From contig JALVTX010000004.1 in assembly GCA_027035825.1 (NCBI GenBank), positions 1 through 14,174 of the forward strand: a stretch of 14,174 bases of DNA. Direction: 5' to 3'. How positions within the stretch are numbered: position 1 is the first letter of the stretch; each line of letters begins with the position of its first letter. The notes beneath the pieces are model-generated. The model had not been told where the DNA came from and made no database searches. It saw only the letters and a program-made list of their open reading frames with translations. Origin of the DNA: Mariprofundaceae bacterium (GTDB taxonomy: Bacteria > Pseudomonadota > Zetaproteobacteria > Mariprofundales > Mariprofundaceae). Below are positions 1 to 8,677 of this stretch, one piece after another. A program made the position numbers and the translations under genes.

Positions 1-342
1 GTTCAACGTCGCGCACAGCCAGTCCGCGTCGCGCGCCGTCCACTCCAGCATGCCGTCCGGCATCACATGCACGGAATCGCGCCCCACCTGCCCCGACCAC
101 GGCGAGGCCACCCAGAGCTGCCGCGCCTCGGGGGCGTCCACCCCTGCCTGCCGCGCCAGCCAGGCCGCCGACGCGGCTCCGGCCAGCGCCGCGCACCAGC
201 CCACGGCCGTGCGTTCCGCGCAGGCGAACCAGCGCCGGCGACGGCTTGTGAGTTGCGATTGCAGGAAATCGAGTTCCGGGTGCGGCGAAAGTCCCGCTTC
301 CGTCCGCGCCAGGCCGTTGACGACGATCAGCATCCGATCCAT
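1..342 (-). CDS. RpfE / cofactor-independent phosphoglycerate mutase-like protein, partial (N-terminal 114 codons)
   Basis: This is the 5' part of a minus-strand gene that runs off the left edge; 114 codons are visible. The ATG overlaps the stop of the upstream lipoprotein gene as TGATG, which fixes the start and implies translational coupling. The N-terminus reads MDRMLIVVNGLA, a beta-strand-like opening. Residues about 75-114 contain an LWVASPWSGQVGRDSV stretch ending near ATLN. This resembles the motif (A-x-P ... GRD ... LN) I recall from proteobacterial proteins annotated as regulatory protein RpfE or cofactor-independent phosphoglycerate mutase. The family call rests on that remembered motif only, and the catalytic part is outside the window. 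Function here is unknown; the family name does not prove mutase activity. Confidence 0.45.
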   Translation of the reverse strand, partial: MDRMLIVVNGLARTEAGLSPHPELDFLQSQLTSRRRRWFACAERTAVGWCAALAGAASAAWLARQAGVDAPEARQLWVASPWSGQVGRDSVHVMPDGMLEWTARDADWLCATLN

Positions 343-1142
343 CAGATGCGGCTCTTGCCCGGATGCAGCACCTGGAATTCCAGATACCTGTCCAGATCGT
401 CGAGCAACCGTTTCTCCGCCGTCGCCAGCGACGATTTCAGCCGCGCGGCGCGTGGCGGCCGCTTCCGATGCAGCAGAATGTTCGTCCACTTGCTGCTGTC
501 GGCAAACTGGATTTCATGCCAGACCAGCCGACCATCCCGGACACGCCACATCCTTCCCTCCAGCGCCACGGGCGCGAGATAGCGGTTCCAGAACCAGGCG
601 CCGCCCAGCCAGGTCAGGCTCTCCTGCAATAGTTCTTCTGCGGCCACGGCCAGACCCACGGCCGGATGTCCGCTGACGCCCGCAGCCGCCACCCCCTGCG
701 CCGTCCCTTCGACAACGCCCGACCCCGCCATCAACCACACCCACTTGCGCGGGATCGCGCCGTATCCAGCCACGTTGACCGCCAGCAGCAAGTCGGCGCC
801 GCGCATCCTCGCGCGCCGGAGCATGGCATCGGATGCGCGGGCGGGCGTTAGCGCGACGAGACGGACGCCTGACCGGGCCTCCAGCCGCTTGCGCATGGCC
901 GCGTCCACATCGGCGCGGATGCGCGCCAGCGCCCGGATACGGGACGCCTGTTCCCCCGCCGCCGTCCCGCCGCTGGCTTCCAGGCGCAGGTTCCGCTCAT
1001 TGACGGATGCATGGGCCACGGCCACGCCAACCTCGTGTTTTCCCTTGATGCCCAATGGATACGGCGCATGCACGGCGCAGGACGCCAGCGCCGGCAAGGC
1101 CAACAGGCACGCCAGCCGGGCCGGCCACGACCGGCCTTGCAT
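342..1142 (-). CDS. Predicted outer-membrane or periplasmic lipoprotein of unknown function (266 aa)
   Basis: I do not recognise the family. The N-terminus has a basic start (MQGRSWPAR), a hydrophobic stretch, and a lipobox LASC with the acylated Cys at residue 22, so a lipoprotein is predicted. The mature part has an Arg/Ala-rich helical region (about 55-110). Next comes a segment rich in small and hydrophobic residues (about 120-185, including a GVAAAGVSGHPAVGLAVAAEE stretch) that could be a glycine-rich amphipathic or membrane-associated element. After it is a Trp-rich part around EGRMWRVRDGRLVWHEIQF that looks like a beta-hairpin. The ATG overlaps the thrC stop as TGATG with an AAGG upstream, so it is coupled to thrC. 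The reading frame is open far upstream inside thrC, but that extension is antisense-like noise and the lipobox fixes the start. Its place in a threonine operon gives no clear functional clue. Confidence 0.8.
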   Translation of the reverse strand: MQGRSWPARLACLLALPALASCAVHAPYPLGIKGKHEVGVAVAHASVNERNLRLEASGGTAAGEQASRIRALARIRADVDAAMRKRLEARSGVRLVALTPARASDAMLRRARMRGADLLLAVNVAGYGAIPRKWVWLMAGSGVVEGTAQGVAAAGVSGHPAVGLAVAAEELLQESLTWLGGAWFWNRYLAPVALEGRMWRVRDGRLVWHEIQFADSSKWTNILLHRKRPPRAARLKSSLATAEKRLLDDLDRYLEFQVLHPGKSRI

Positions 1143-2203
1143 CACCCTTGGCCCAATGCCCTCCGCACCGCATCCTCGGTGGCGTCCACCGTCACCGGCG
1201 CGGGCATGTCCCGCATCGCGGTGTCCGGGTCCTTCAGGCCGTTGCCGGTGAGCGTGCAGACCACGTGCGCGCCCTCGGGGAAGAAACCTTGCCGGTTCAG
1301 CTTGATGACGCCGGCCACCGAGGCGGCGCTGGCCGGCTCGCAGAACACGCCCTCGAGGCTCGCCAGCATGTTGTAGGCATCCAGGATTTCCTCGTCGGTC
1401 ACGGCCTCGATGACGCCGCCGGACTCGTCGCGCGCGGCCTCCGCCTGCTTCCACGAGGCCGGCTTGCCGATGCGGATGGCGGTGGCGACGGTTTCCGGGT
1501 TCTCCACCGGCGCGCCGTTCACGATGGGCGCGGCGCCCGCAGCCTGGAAACCCAGCATCCCGGGCAGGCTCGCGGCGATGCGCTTGTCCGCGTATTCCTT
1601 GTAGCCCATCCAGTAGGCGGTGATGTTGCCGGCGTTGCCCACGGGCAGCGCGTGGAAATCCGGCGCGAAGCCCAGCTCGTCCACGATCTCGAAGGCCGCC
1701 GTCTTCTGGCCCTGGAGACGATAGGGATTGACCGAGTTCACCAGCGTGATGGAGCCGTCGGCCGAGATCGAGCGCACCAGTTCCAGCGCGTCGTCGAAGT
1801 TGCCGCGAATCTGGATCACCTTCGCGCCGTAGCGGATGGCCTGCGAAAGCTTGCCCAGCGCGATCTTGCCGTCGGGAATCAGCACGAAGGCTTCCATGCC
1901 GCAATTGGCGGCATAGGCGGCGGCCGAGGCCGAGGTGTTTCCGGTGGAGGCGCAGATCACCTTGCGGCTGCCGGCGTTGTAGGCCTGGGTGACGGCCATC
2001 GTCATGCCGCGATCCTTGAACGAGCCGGTCGGGTTCAGCCCCTCGAACTTCAGGTAGAGGTTCAGGGCCGGGTTGATGGCGTTCTTCAGGTTCAGCGACT
2101 CATGCAGGGGCGTGGCGCCCTCGTACAGCGTGATCACCGCGTCATCCTCGCCGATCGGCAGGAAGGCGCGGTAGCGGTTGATGATTCCCTCGTATCGCGG
2201 CAT
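1142..2203 (-). CDS. thrC: Threonine synthase (short form, 353 aa)
   Basis: It converts O-phospho-L-homoserine to L-threonine with PLP, the last step of threonine synthesis, in the cytoplasm. Visible signatures of the fold-type II family: the PLP-lysine motif GSFKDRG (Lys63), the ASTGNTSAS phosphate/substrate loop at about 88-96, and a VGNAGN glycine-rich PLP-phosphate motif in the middle. The length of about 350 aa matches the short class of threonine synthases rather than the roughly 470-aa class found in many proteobacteria, which also has a different N-terminus. I chose ATG at 2203 (MPRYEG). It follows the hom stop by one base and has GGAG about 6 nt upstream. An in-frame TTG at 2215 would add four residues and overlap hom, and is less likely. 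It sits directly after hom, as expected of consecutive pathway steps. Confidence 0.96.
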   Translation of the reverse strand: MPRYEGIINRYRAFLPIGEDDAVITLYEGATPLHESLNLKNAINPALNLYLKFEGLNPTGSFKDRGMTMAVTQAYNAGSRKVICASTGNTSASAAAYAANCGMEAFVLIPDGKIALGKLSQAIRYGAKVIQIRGNFDDALELVRSISADGSITLVNSVNPYRLQGQKTAAFEIVDELGFAPDFHALPVGNAGNITAYWMGYKEYADKRIAASLPGMLGFQAAGAAPIVNGAPVENPETVATAIRIGKPASWKQAEAARDESGGVIEAVTDEEILDAYNMLASLEGVFCEPASAASVAGVIKLNRQGFFPEGAHVVCTLTGNGLKDPDTAMRDMPAPVTVDATEDAVRRALGQG

Positions 2204-2204
2204 C

Positions 2205-3539
<1,335 letters not shown>

Positions 3540-3577
3540 CGTCAGCTCCCGTCGGTTTCGTTCGTTCAGGCGTTCGC

Positions 3578-4756
3578 TCAGGCGCCGGCATGGAGAAACT
3601 GCCGGATGCCGCGCAGCGCCTGGCGGATGCGGTGCTCGTTCTCGATCAGCGCGATGCGCACGTAGTCATCGCCATATTCGCCAAAGCCGATGCCGGGACT
3701 CACCGCCACGCCGGCCTCGGTCAGCAGCTTCTTCGAGAACTCCAGCGACCCCATCGGCTTGAACTCGTCGGGAATCTCGGCCCAGACGAACATCGAGGCG
3801 CGCGGTTTCTCCGCCATCCATCCCATCTTGTGTAGCCCGTCCACCAGCACGTCGCGGCGCGACTGGTAGGTGCGGCGAATCTCGTCCACGCAGTCCTGCG
3901 GCCCGTTGAGCGCCGCGCAGGCCGCGATCTGCAAGGGCTGGAAGGTGCCGTAGTCGAGGTAGGACTTGATCTTGGCCAGCGCCGCGATGATCTCGCTGTT
4001 GCCAACCATGAATCCGATGCGCCAGCCCGGCATGTTGTAGGTCTTGGACAGCGAGTAGCACTCCACCGCCACGTCCTTCGCCCCCGGCACCTGCAGGATG
4101 GACGGGCACTGGTAACCATCGAAGCAGATTTCGGCGTAGGCGATGTCGGAAATCACGATGAGGTCGTATTCGCGCGCCATCTCCACCAGCTTCTCGTAGA
4201 AATCGAGTTCCACGACCTGCGCCGTCGGGTTGGACGGGAAGTTCACCACCAGCGCCTTGGGCCGCGGCCAGGAATCGCGCACCGCCTTGGCCACGCCTTC
4301 GAAGAAGTCCACGCCGGGGCCGATGGGCACATGGCGGATGTCCGCGCCGGCGATGATGAAGCCGTAGGGATGAATCGGGTAGGCCGGGTTCGGGCACATC
4401 ACCAGGTCGCCGGGGTTGGTGATGGCCACGGCCAGGTGCGCCAGGCCCTCCTTGGAGCCGATGGTGGCGATAGCCTCGGTTTCCGGGTCGAGCTCGACGC
4501 CGAAGCGGCGCTTGTACCAGGCGCAGATGGCGCGGCGCAGGCCCGGAATGCCGCGCGATACCGAGTAACGATGGTTGCGGCCGTCGCGCGCGGCCTCGCA
4601 GAGCTTGTCCACGATGTGCTTCGGGGTCGGCTGGTCGGGATTACCCATGCCGAAGTCCACGATATCCCGCCCGGCGTGGCGGAGTTCCATCTTCAGCTGG
4701 TTGACGGAGGCGAAGACATAGGGCGGAAGGCGTTTGATTTTCTCGAATTCGCGCAT
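3578..4756 (-). CDS. alaC: AlaC-type pyridoxal-phosphate aminotransferase (glutamate-pyruvate transaminase)
   Basis: This 392-aa class I/II aminotransferase is close in pattern to E. coli AlaC, which makes alanine from pyruvate and glutamate. The PLP lysine is Lys238 in SLSKTYNMPGWRIGF, with Arg246 binding the PLP phosphate. NFPSNPTAQ (about 172-180) carries the PLP-binding Asn, SDIAYAE follows, and the C-terminal VRIALIEN carries the substrate-carboxylate Arg. The start at 4756 (MREFEKIKRLPPYVF) matches the family N-terminus and has GAGGAG three nt upstream. A longer reading from TTG at 4813 is ruled out because that TTG is part of the -35 element. It is the first gene of the alaC-hom-thrC unit. 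Exact substrate preference (alanine versus aspartate or a methionine-pathway keto acid) cannot be settled from sequence. Confidence 0.93.
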   Translation of the reverse strand: MREFEKIKRLPPYVFASVNQLKMELRHAGRDIVDFGMGNPDQPTPKHIVDKLCEAARDGRNHRYSVSRGIPGLRRAICAWYKRRFGVELDPETEAIATIGSKEGLAHLAVAITNPGDLVMCPNPAYPIHPYGFIIAGADIRHVPIGPGVDFFEGVAKAVRDSWPRPKALVVNFPSNPTAQVVELDFYEKLVEMAREYDLIVISDIAYAEICFDGYQCPSILQVPGAKDVAVECYSLSKTYNMPGWRIGFMVGNSEIIAALAKIKSYLDYGTFQPLQIAACAALNGPQDCVDEIRRTYQSRRDVLVDGLHKMGWMAEKPRASMFVWAEIPDEFKPMGSLEFSKKLLTEAGVAVSPGIGFGEYGDDYVRIALIENEHRIRQALRGIRQFLHAGA

Positions 4757-4759
4757 GGA

Positions 4760-4765
4760 CTCCTC
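4760..4765 (-). promoter_or_regulatory. Ribosome binding site of alaC
   Basis: The minus strand reads GAGGAG three bases before ATG 4756. Together with the promoter just upstream it supports this start over the TTG at 4813. The spacing is slightly short. Confidence 0.7.
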
Positions 4766-4784
4766 GGGTGCGAAAGGCTCGGGG

Positions 4785-4813
4785 AGTGTAGGGAGCGGGG
4801 CAAAACGGGTCAA
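4785..4813 (-). promoter_or_regulatory. Sigma70-like promoter of the alaC-hom-thrC operon
   Basis: On the minus strand TTGACC (4813-4808) and TACACT (4790-4785) are separated by exactly 17 nt, matching five and four of six consensus positions. The predicted transcript starts near 4778, leaving a leader of about 20 nt before the alaC ATG. There is no room for a peptide-attenuator leader, so threonine attenuation of the E. coli thrL type is not expected here. Confidence 0.7.
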
Positions 4814-4888
4814 GGAAACCGCGCCGGAACCCGTGCCTCGCTCCGCCAGGCCGCATGCAAAACGACCGCCGTCCGTCTATGGTTCAAG

Positions 4889-6184
4889 ATGATGGAATCG
4901 CCTGCCCCGAAAACCTCGCTGGCGCGCATGACCCTTGCGGGCGTGGCGGCCGGCGCGCTGGCCAGCCTCGCCGTGCTGGCCTTCCGCTGGTGCATCGAGG
5001 CGGGCCAGGCGACCTTCCTGCCGGGCGGGCGCATCGGCAACTACGAGGCGCTGCCGCCGCTGGCAAGGCTGCTGTTGCCCACGCTGGGCGGCCTGGCGCT
5101 GGGATTCGTGTTCGCGCGGCTGCCGCGCGCCAGCCAGGGTATCGGCGTCGTGCACGTGCTGGAGCGCATCCACCAGCCCGATCGCGGGCGCCTGCCGCCG
5201 GCCAATGCGGTGGTGCAGTTCCTGGGCGGCGCCGCGGCCATCATCAGCGGCCACTCGGTGGATCGCGAGGGCCCCGGCGTGCACATCGGCGCTGCCAGCG
5301 CCAACCTGCTGGCCCGCATCTGGCCGCATGCGCCGGCCGAGGACAACCGCACGCTGATGGCCTGCGGCATCGCCGCCAGCCTGGCCGCCGCCTTCAACAC
5401 GCCGCTGGCCGGCGTGCTGTTCGTCATCGAGGTGCTGCGCGTGCCCTACCGCATCGTGCGCTTCTTTCCGGTCATCATGGCCGCCGTGGTCGGCGCCGTC
5501 ATCAGCCGCGCCGTGCACGGGCCTTCGCCCGCCTTCGCCATTCCGCCCATTGATCTCGGATCGCTGGCGGAGCTGCCATGGATCGCGATCATGGGCGCGG
5601 CCGCGGGACTGGCCGCGATGGGTTTCGTGGCCGCCAGCGAGACGATTCTTTCGCGAACGCTGGCCTGGTCGCCGGTGGCCTGCTTCACCCTGGCTGGCGC
5701 CTGCACCGGCGCGCTGGCGCTGGTCACACCGCAGATCATGGGCATCAGCTACGACACCCTGGAACAGATGCTGCACGGGCGGCTGGCGCTGGAACTGGTG
5801 GCGGCGTTGATCGTCACCAAGCTGGTGGCCACCGCCATTTCCATCGGCCTGCGGGTGCCGGGCGGGCTCATCGGCCCGATGCTGGTCATCGGCGGCGCCA
5901 TCGGCTCGGCGGCGGGGCTGATGGCCCATGCGTGGTTTCCCGCCCATGCCGGCACCACGGGCTTCTATGCCGTCATCGGCATGGTGGCCATGCTGGGCGC
6001 GGCGCTGCGGGCGCCGATGACGGCCCTGATCGCGTTGCTGGAACTCACGGCCAACCCGAACATCATCCTGCCGGGCATGCTGGCCGTGCTCAGCGCCAAC
6101 CTCGCCAACCTGCTGCTGCTCGGCAAGGAATCGGTGTTCGTAGCCCAGGAACGCATCCTGCGCCGGACGGGCGGCAGCCCATGA
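4889..6184 (+). CDS. CLC-family chloride channel / anion transporter, no CBS domains
   Basis: This is a polytopic inner-membrane protein of about 431 aa with the CLC layout. The gating-glutamate motif is DREGP (Glu127, equivalent to E. coli ClC-ec1 E148). PLAGVLFVIE (about 172-181) is the helix carrying the internal glutamate region in exchangers. A PGGLIGP anion-selectivity loop lies at about 324-330. It ends soon after the last helix, so the CBS pair is absent. Several pore positions differ from ClC-ec1: the central Ser position is Gln (SQGIG, 82-86), the internal proton Glu is Val182, and the ESVF motif has Phe417 where Tyr is usual. These suggest channel-like or altered coupling, but subfamily background must be checked. 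Start: ATG 4889 or the adjacent ATG 4892. The frame is open far upstream through alaC antisense, but that part shows no CLC features. It is divergent from alaC with no obvious strong promoter. Confidence 0.9.
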   Translation: MMESPAPKTSLARMTLAGVAAGALASLAVLAFRWCIEAGQATFLPGGRIGNYEALPPLARLLLPTLGGLALGFVFARLPRASQGIGVVHVLERIHQPDRGRLPPANAVVQFLGGAAAIISGHSVDREGPGVHIGAASANLLARIWPHAPAEDNRTLMACGIAASLAAAFNTPLAGVLFVIEVLRVPYRIVRFFPVIMAAVVGAVISRAVHGPSPAFAIPPIDLGSLAELPWIAIMGAAAGLAAMGFVAASETILSRTLAWSPVACFTLAGACTGALALVTPQIMGISYDTLEQMLHGRLALELVAALIVTKLVATAISIGLRVPGGLIGPMLVIGGAIGSAAGLMAHAWFPAHAGTTGFYAVIGMVAMLGAALRAPMTALIALLELTANPNIILPGMLAVLSANLANLLLLGKESVFVAQERILRRTGGSP

Positions 6185-6185
6185 A

Positions 6186-6218
6186 AACGGGGCCTGCTCC
6201 TTGCGAGCAGGCCCCGTT
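6186..6218 (-). terminator. Strong hairpin terminator between convergent clc and cytochrome c genes
   Basis: A perfect 14-bp stem (AACGGGGCCTGCTC / GAGCAGGCCCCGTT) closes a 5-nt loop. On the minus strand the stem ends in TTTT, giving an intrinsic terminator for the cytochrome c gene. It begins two bases after the CLC stop, so it may also end that transcript from the other side, although there is no U-run in that direction. Confidence 0.85.
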
Positions 6219-6239
6219 GATGCGGACAGATCAGTCGCC

Positions 6240-6268
6240 CGGGCTGGCGCGGAGGATCCGCCAGCCCG
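6240..6268. repeat. Second inverted repeat in the cytochrome c 3' region
   Basis: CGGGCTGGCG (6240-6249) and CGCCAGCCCG (6259-6268) form a perfect 10-bp stem with a 9-nt loop, 12 nt past the cytochrome c stop. It has no T-tract on either strand. It could stabilise the mRNA 3' end or assist the following terminator. Confidence 0.6.
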
Positions 6269-6280
6269 CCGTCGCGCGCC

Positions 6281-6661
6281 CTATTTCAGGGTCTTCAGGA
6301 ACGCGATGATCTCGTCCGCCTTCTTGCCCTTGATGTGCTGCGGATTCATCTTGGTCTTGGCCTTCGGATTGCCGGTAAACTCCTTCACCGCCTTCTTGCT
6401 GTTGTCCAGCCAGGCCCGCAGATGCTCATCATCCCACACCCAAGGCTCGCCCTTGATGTACTTGGTGAACTTGTAGCGATAGCCCGGATGCGTGCCGGCC
6501 TTGCTGCCATACACGCCCTTCAGGCCCGGCCCCACGCCATTCTTGTCGCCAAAGCTGTGGCAGGCCTTGCAGCGCGCTTCCGCGCCCGCCTGCGCCGTCA
6601 CGGGCGCGGCCAGCATGCCGAACGCGCCCAGCAGTCCCATCATCACCCATGCCTTTTTCAT
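6281..6661 (-). CDS. Class I (mitochondrial/c2-like) soluble cytochrome c, periplasmic
   Basis: This is a 126-aa secreted monohaem cytochrome. Residues 1-25 form a Sec signal peptide (MKKAWVMMG... with cleavage near AQA-GAE). Haem c binds at CKACH (Cys31, Cys34, His35). The sixth ligand is probably Met105 in AKTKMNPQ, where the family usually has PGTKM. The NGVGPGLKGVYG segment, the GYRYKF segment and the C-terminal IIAFLKTLK helix match the mitochondrial-type class I fold. The mature protein is Lys-rich. It lies 99 nt downstream of petC on the same strand, preceded by its own promoter and an AAGGAGG ribosome site. It is a plausible electron acceptor for the bc1 complex or for the Alternative Complex III encoded nearby; that partner assignment is inference. 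Confidence 0.93.
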   Translation of the reverse strand: MKKAWVMMGLLGAFGMLAAPVTAQAGAEARCKACHSFGDKNGVGPGLKGVYGSKAGTHPGYRYKFTKYIKGEPWVWDDEHLRAWLDNSKKAVKEFTGNPKAKTKMNPQHIKGKKADEIIAFLKTLK

Positions 6662-6693
6662 GTCGCACCTCCTTGTGGTTATCCGTTATTCCG

Positions 6694-6722
6694 ATTATAG
6701 GTTTTATCCACCGCTGTTTCGA
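6694..6722 (-). promoter_or_regulatory. Probable sigma70 promoter of the cytochrome c gene
   Basis: On the minus strand a perfect TATAAT (6699-6694) lies 17 nt downstream of TCGAAA (6722-6717), which matches four of six -35 positions. The local sequence is AT-richer than its surroundings. It would let the cytochrome be made independently of petABC. Confidence 0.55.
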
Positions 6723-6760
6723 GCCTGTCGCGGGTGGAAATGTCGCCCGCATGAGCGCGC

Positions 6761-7450
6761 TCAGTGCACATCCTTCCAGACCTCGCGCTTGAGCAGCCAG
6801 AACAAGAGCGTCAGCACCACGAGGAAGATCAGCACCTTCTTGCCCAGCGCCTTGCGCTCCAGCTGGTGCGGCTCGCCCACGAAGGCCAGGAACGAGGCCA
6901 CGGCCCGCGCCTGCGCCTTGATATCGGCCTCCTCGTCGGCATCGTGATCCAGCCAGCCCAGCGGGTCGGCCATCGCGATGCGGTGACCCGGAAAATAGAC
7001 GTTGTAGTTGCCGTCCGGCACCTTGCCCTTCGGGTCGTGCTCGAAACCCAGCAGCAGCGAGTAGATGTAGGCGCCGCCGCCCTCGCGGGCGCGCGCCATC
7101 AGCGTCAAATCCGGCGGCACGATGCCATAGCTCGCCTTGGCGTCCTCCTCGGAGAGCGCGGTCTTGATGGGCGCGGTCAGCGGCGCGTCGCCGCGCATCT
7201 CGTCCACCTCCTCGCGCGTCATACCGATCTCCGGATAGTCCATCAGGTGCTTCCAGGTCACGTAGCGCAGCGAGTGGCAACCCATGCACACCTCGGCGAA
7301 CACATGCGCGCCCTGTTTCAGCGTCTTCTGGTCGAAGCTCAATGTGACCGGCTTCAGCGGCGGCGCGGCCTCCTCCGCCAACGCCGATCCCGGCCCTCCG
7401 GGCAGCCCCAGCCATCCCAGCAATGCCAGCCATGCCATCCATCTCTTCAT
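6761..7450 (-). CDS. petC: Cytochrome c1 subunit of the bc1 complex
   Basis: This 229-aa protein receives electrons from the Rieske cluster and passes them to soluble cytochrome c on the periplasmic side. The signal peptide covers about residues 1-25 (cleavage near ALA-EEA). Haem c attaches at CMGCH (Cys55, Cys58, His59), and the axial ligand is Met160 in HRIAMADPLGW. A single C-terminal anchor helix lies at about 204-221 and ends with basic residues, as expected. The length is normal for the short proteobacterial c1. The start at 7450 follows the petB stop by one base and has GGAGGAG upstream; the longer in-frame reading into petB is rejected. It is the third gene of petABC. Confidence 0.97.
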   Translation of the reverse strand: MKRWMAWLALLGWLGLPGGPGSALAEEAAPPLKPVTLSFDQKTLKQGAHVFAEVCMGCHSLRYVTWKHLMDYPEIGMTREEVDEMRGDAPLTAPIKTALSEEDAKASYGIVPPDLTLMARAREGGGAYIYSLLLGFEHDPKGKVPDGNYNVYFPGHRIAMADPLGWLDHDADEEADIKAQARAVASFLAFVGEPHQLERKALGKKVLIFLVVLTLLFWLLKREVWKDVH

Positions 7451-7451
7451 G

Positions 7452-8666
7452 TCAAATCTCCTCCGGAACCGGCCTGGTTTTCTCGAACTTGTGCACGAAC
7501 GGCAGCAGCGCGAAGAAGGCGAAATACACCACCGACGCAATGCGGCCGATGAGCAGCAGTTCGGGCGTCACCTCGTGGTGGCCGCAGTAACCCAGCACGC
7601 CGATGGATGCGAAGAAGACGAACAGCATCGCGCGATAGACGGGGCGATAACGGGCCGAGCGCACCGGCGAGCGATCCAGCCACGGCATCAGGAACAGGCA
7701 GACGTAGGCGAACGCCATGCCGACGATGCCCAGCAGCTTGTTCGGCACGCTGCGCAGGATTTCGTACCACGGCGTCAGATACCACACGGGGGTGATGTCC
7801 GGCGGCGTCTTCAGCGGATCGGCCGGGTTGAAGTTGTTGGTTTCGATAATCAGCCCGTGGCCCGTCGGGTCGAAGAACACGAACCACGAATAAACGATCA
7901 GGAACACGCCGATGCCGAACAAATCCTTGACCGTGTAATAGGGGTGGAACGGGATGATGCCCTTCTCGCCCGGCTCAATGCCCTCGGGATTGTTCGAATG
8001 CACCACGTGCAGCGCCATCACGTGCCAGAACACCACCGCGAACAGCAGGAAGGGGAACAGGAAGTGCAGCGCGAAGAAGCGGTTCAGCGTCACATCGCCC
8101 ACGCCGTAGCCGCCGCGCACCAGTTGCAGCAGCCAATCGCCAATGCCCGGGATGGCGCCGAAGATGTTGGTGATGACCGTGGCGCCCCAGAACGACATCT
8201 GCCCCCACGGCAGCAGGTAGCCGAAGAACACCGTGGCCTGCATGATGACCAGGATCAGCACGCCCATGATCCACAGAAACTCGCGCGGCTTCTTGTAGGA
8301 GCCGTAATACATGCCGCGCGCCATGTGCAGGTAGATCACGAAGAAGAAGGCCGAGGCGCCGACCGCGTGCATGTAGCGGATCAGCCAGCCGTCGTTCACC
8401 TCGCGCATGATGCGCTCGATGGAATCGAACGCCATCGAGAAGCCGTTGCCCGTCGGCAGGGCAGAGGGCTTGTAGTCCATGGCCAGGAACACGCCCGACA
8501 GCACCTGGATGATCAGCACCACCAGCGCGATGGAGCCAAAGGCGTACCAGTAGTTCAGGTTCTTCGGCGTTGGGTAGTCAATCAGGTGGAAGCGGATGTA
8601 TTGCACCACGTGGGTGCGGTCGTCCAGCCACTGGGCCAGGCGCGAATTCAGCATTCTCTCCAGCAT
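7452..8666 (-). CDS. petB: Cytochrome b subunit of the bc1 complex
   Basis: This 404-aa integral membrane protein holds both b haems and the Qo and Qi quinone sites. Haem ligands show the canonical 13-residue spacing in two pairs: His100/His114 and His201/His215. Qo-site elements are visible: GYLLPWGQMSFWGATVI around 149-165, and PVWY at 293-296 in place of the textbook PEWY. The Val variant is known in beta- and gammaproteobacterial complexes. The full length (N- and C-terminal parts fused, about eight helices) is typical of proteobacteria and unlike split b6/IV. The ATG at 8666 has GGGAG upstream and lies 11 nt after petA. A longer open frame upstream into petA is a shadow. Confidence 0.98.
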   Translation of the reverse strand: MLERMLNSRLAQWLDDRTHVVQYIRFHLIDYPTPKNLNYWYAFGSIALVVLIIQVLSGVFLAMDYKPSALPTGNGFSMAFDSIERIMREVNDGWLIRYMHAVGASAFFFVIYLHMARGMYYGSYKKPREFLWIMGVLILVIMQATVFFGYLLPWGQMSFWGATVITNIFGAIPGIGDWLLQLVRGGYGVGDVTLNRFFALHFLFPFLLFAVVFWHVMALHVVHSNNPEGIEPGEKGIIPFHPYYTVKDLFGIGVFLIVYSWFVFFDPTGHGLIIETNNFNPADPLKTPPDITPVWYLTPWYEILRSVPNKLLGIVGMAFAYVCLFLMPWLDRSPVRSARYRPVYRAMLFVFFASIGVLGYCGHHEVTPELLLIGRIASVVYFAFFALLPFVHKFEKTRPVPEEI

Positions 8667-8677
8667 GGTCGTCTCCC

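Noticed and set aside
4757..4813. Upstream TTG start for AlaC
   Set aside because: The TTG at 4813 is the -35 hexamer of a good promoter, and the ATG at 4756 has a GAGGAG site and matches the family N-terminus.
4331..4888. Long in-frame extension upstream of the CLC protein
   Set aside because: It runs antisense through alaC, lacks CLC features and crosses the alaC promoter. The real start is near 4889, right before the first CLC helix.
6730..6750. Weak hairpin (GCGGG/CCCGC) after petC as a terminator
   Set aside because: The stem is only 5 bp with an 11-nt loop and no T-run, so petABC read-through into the cytochrome c gene is likely.
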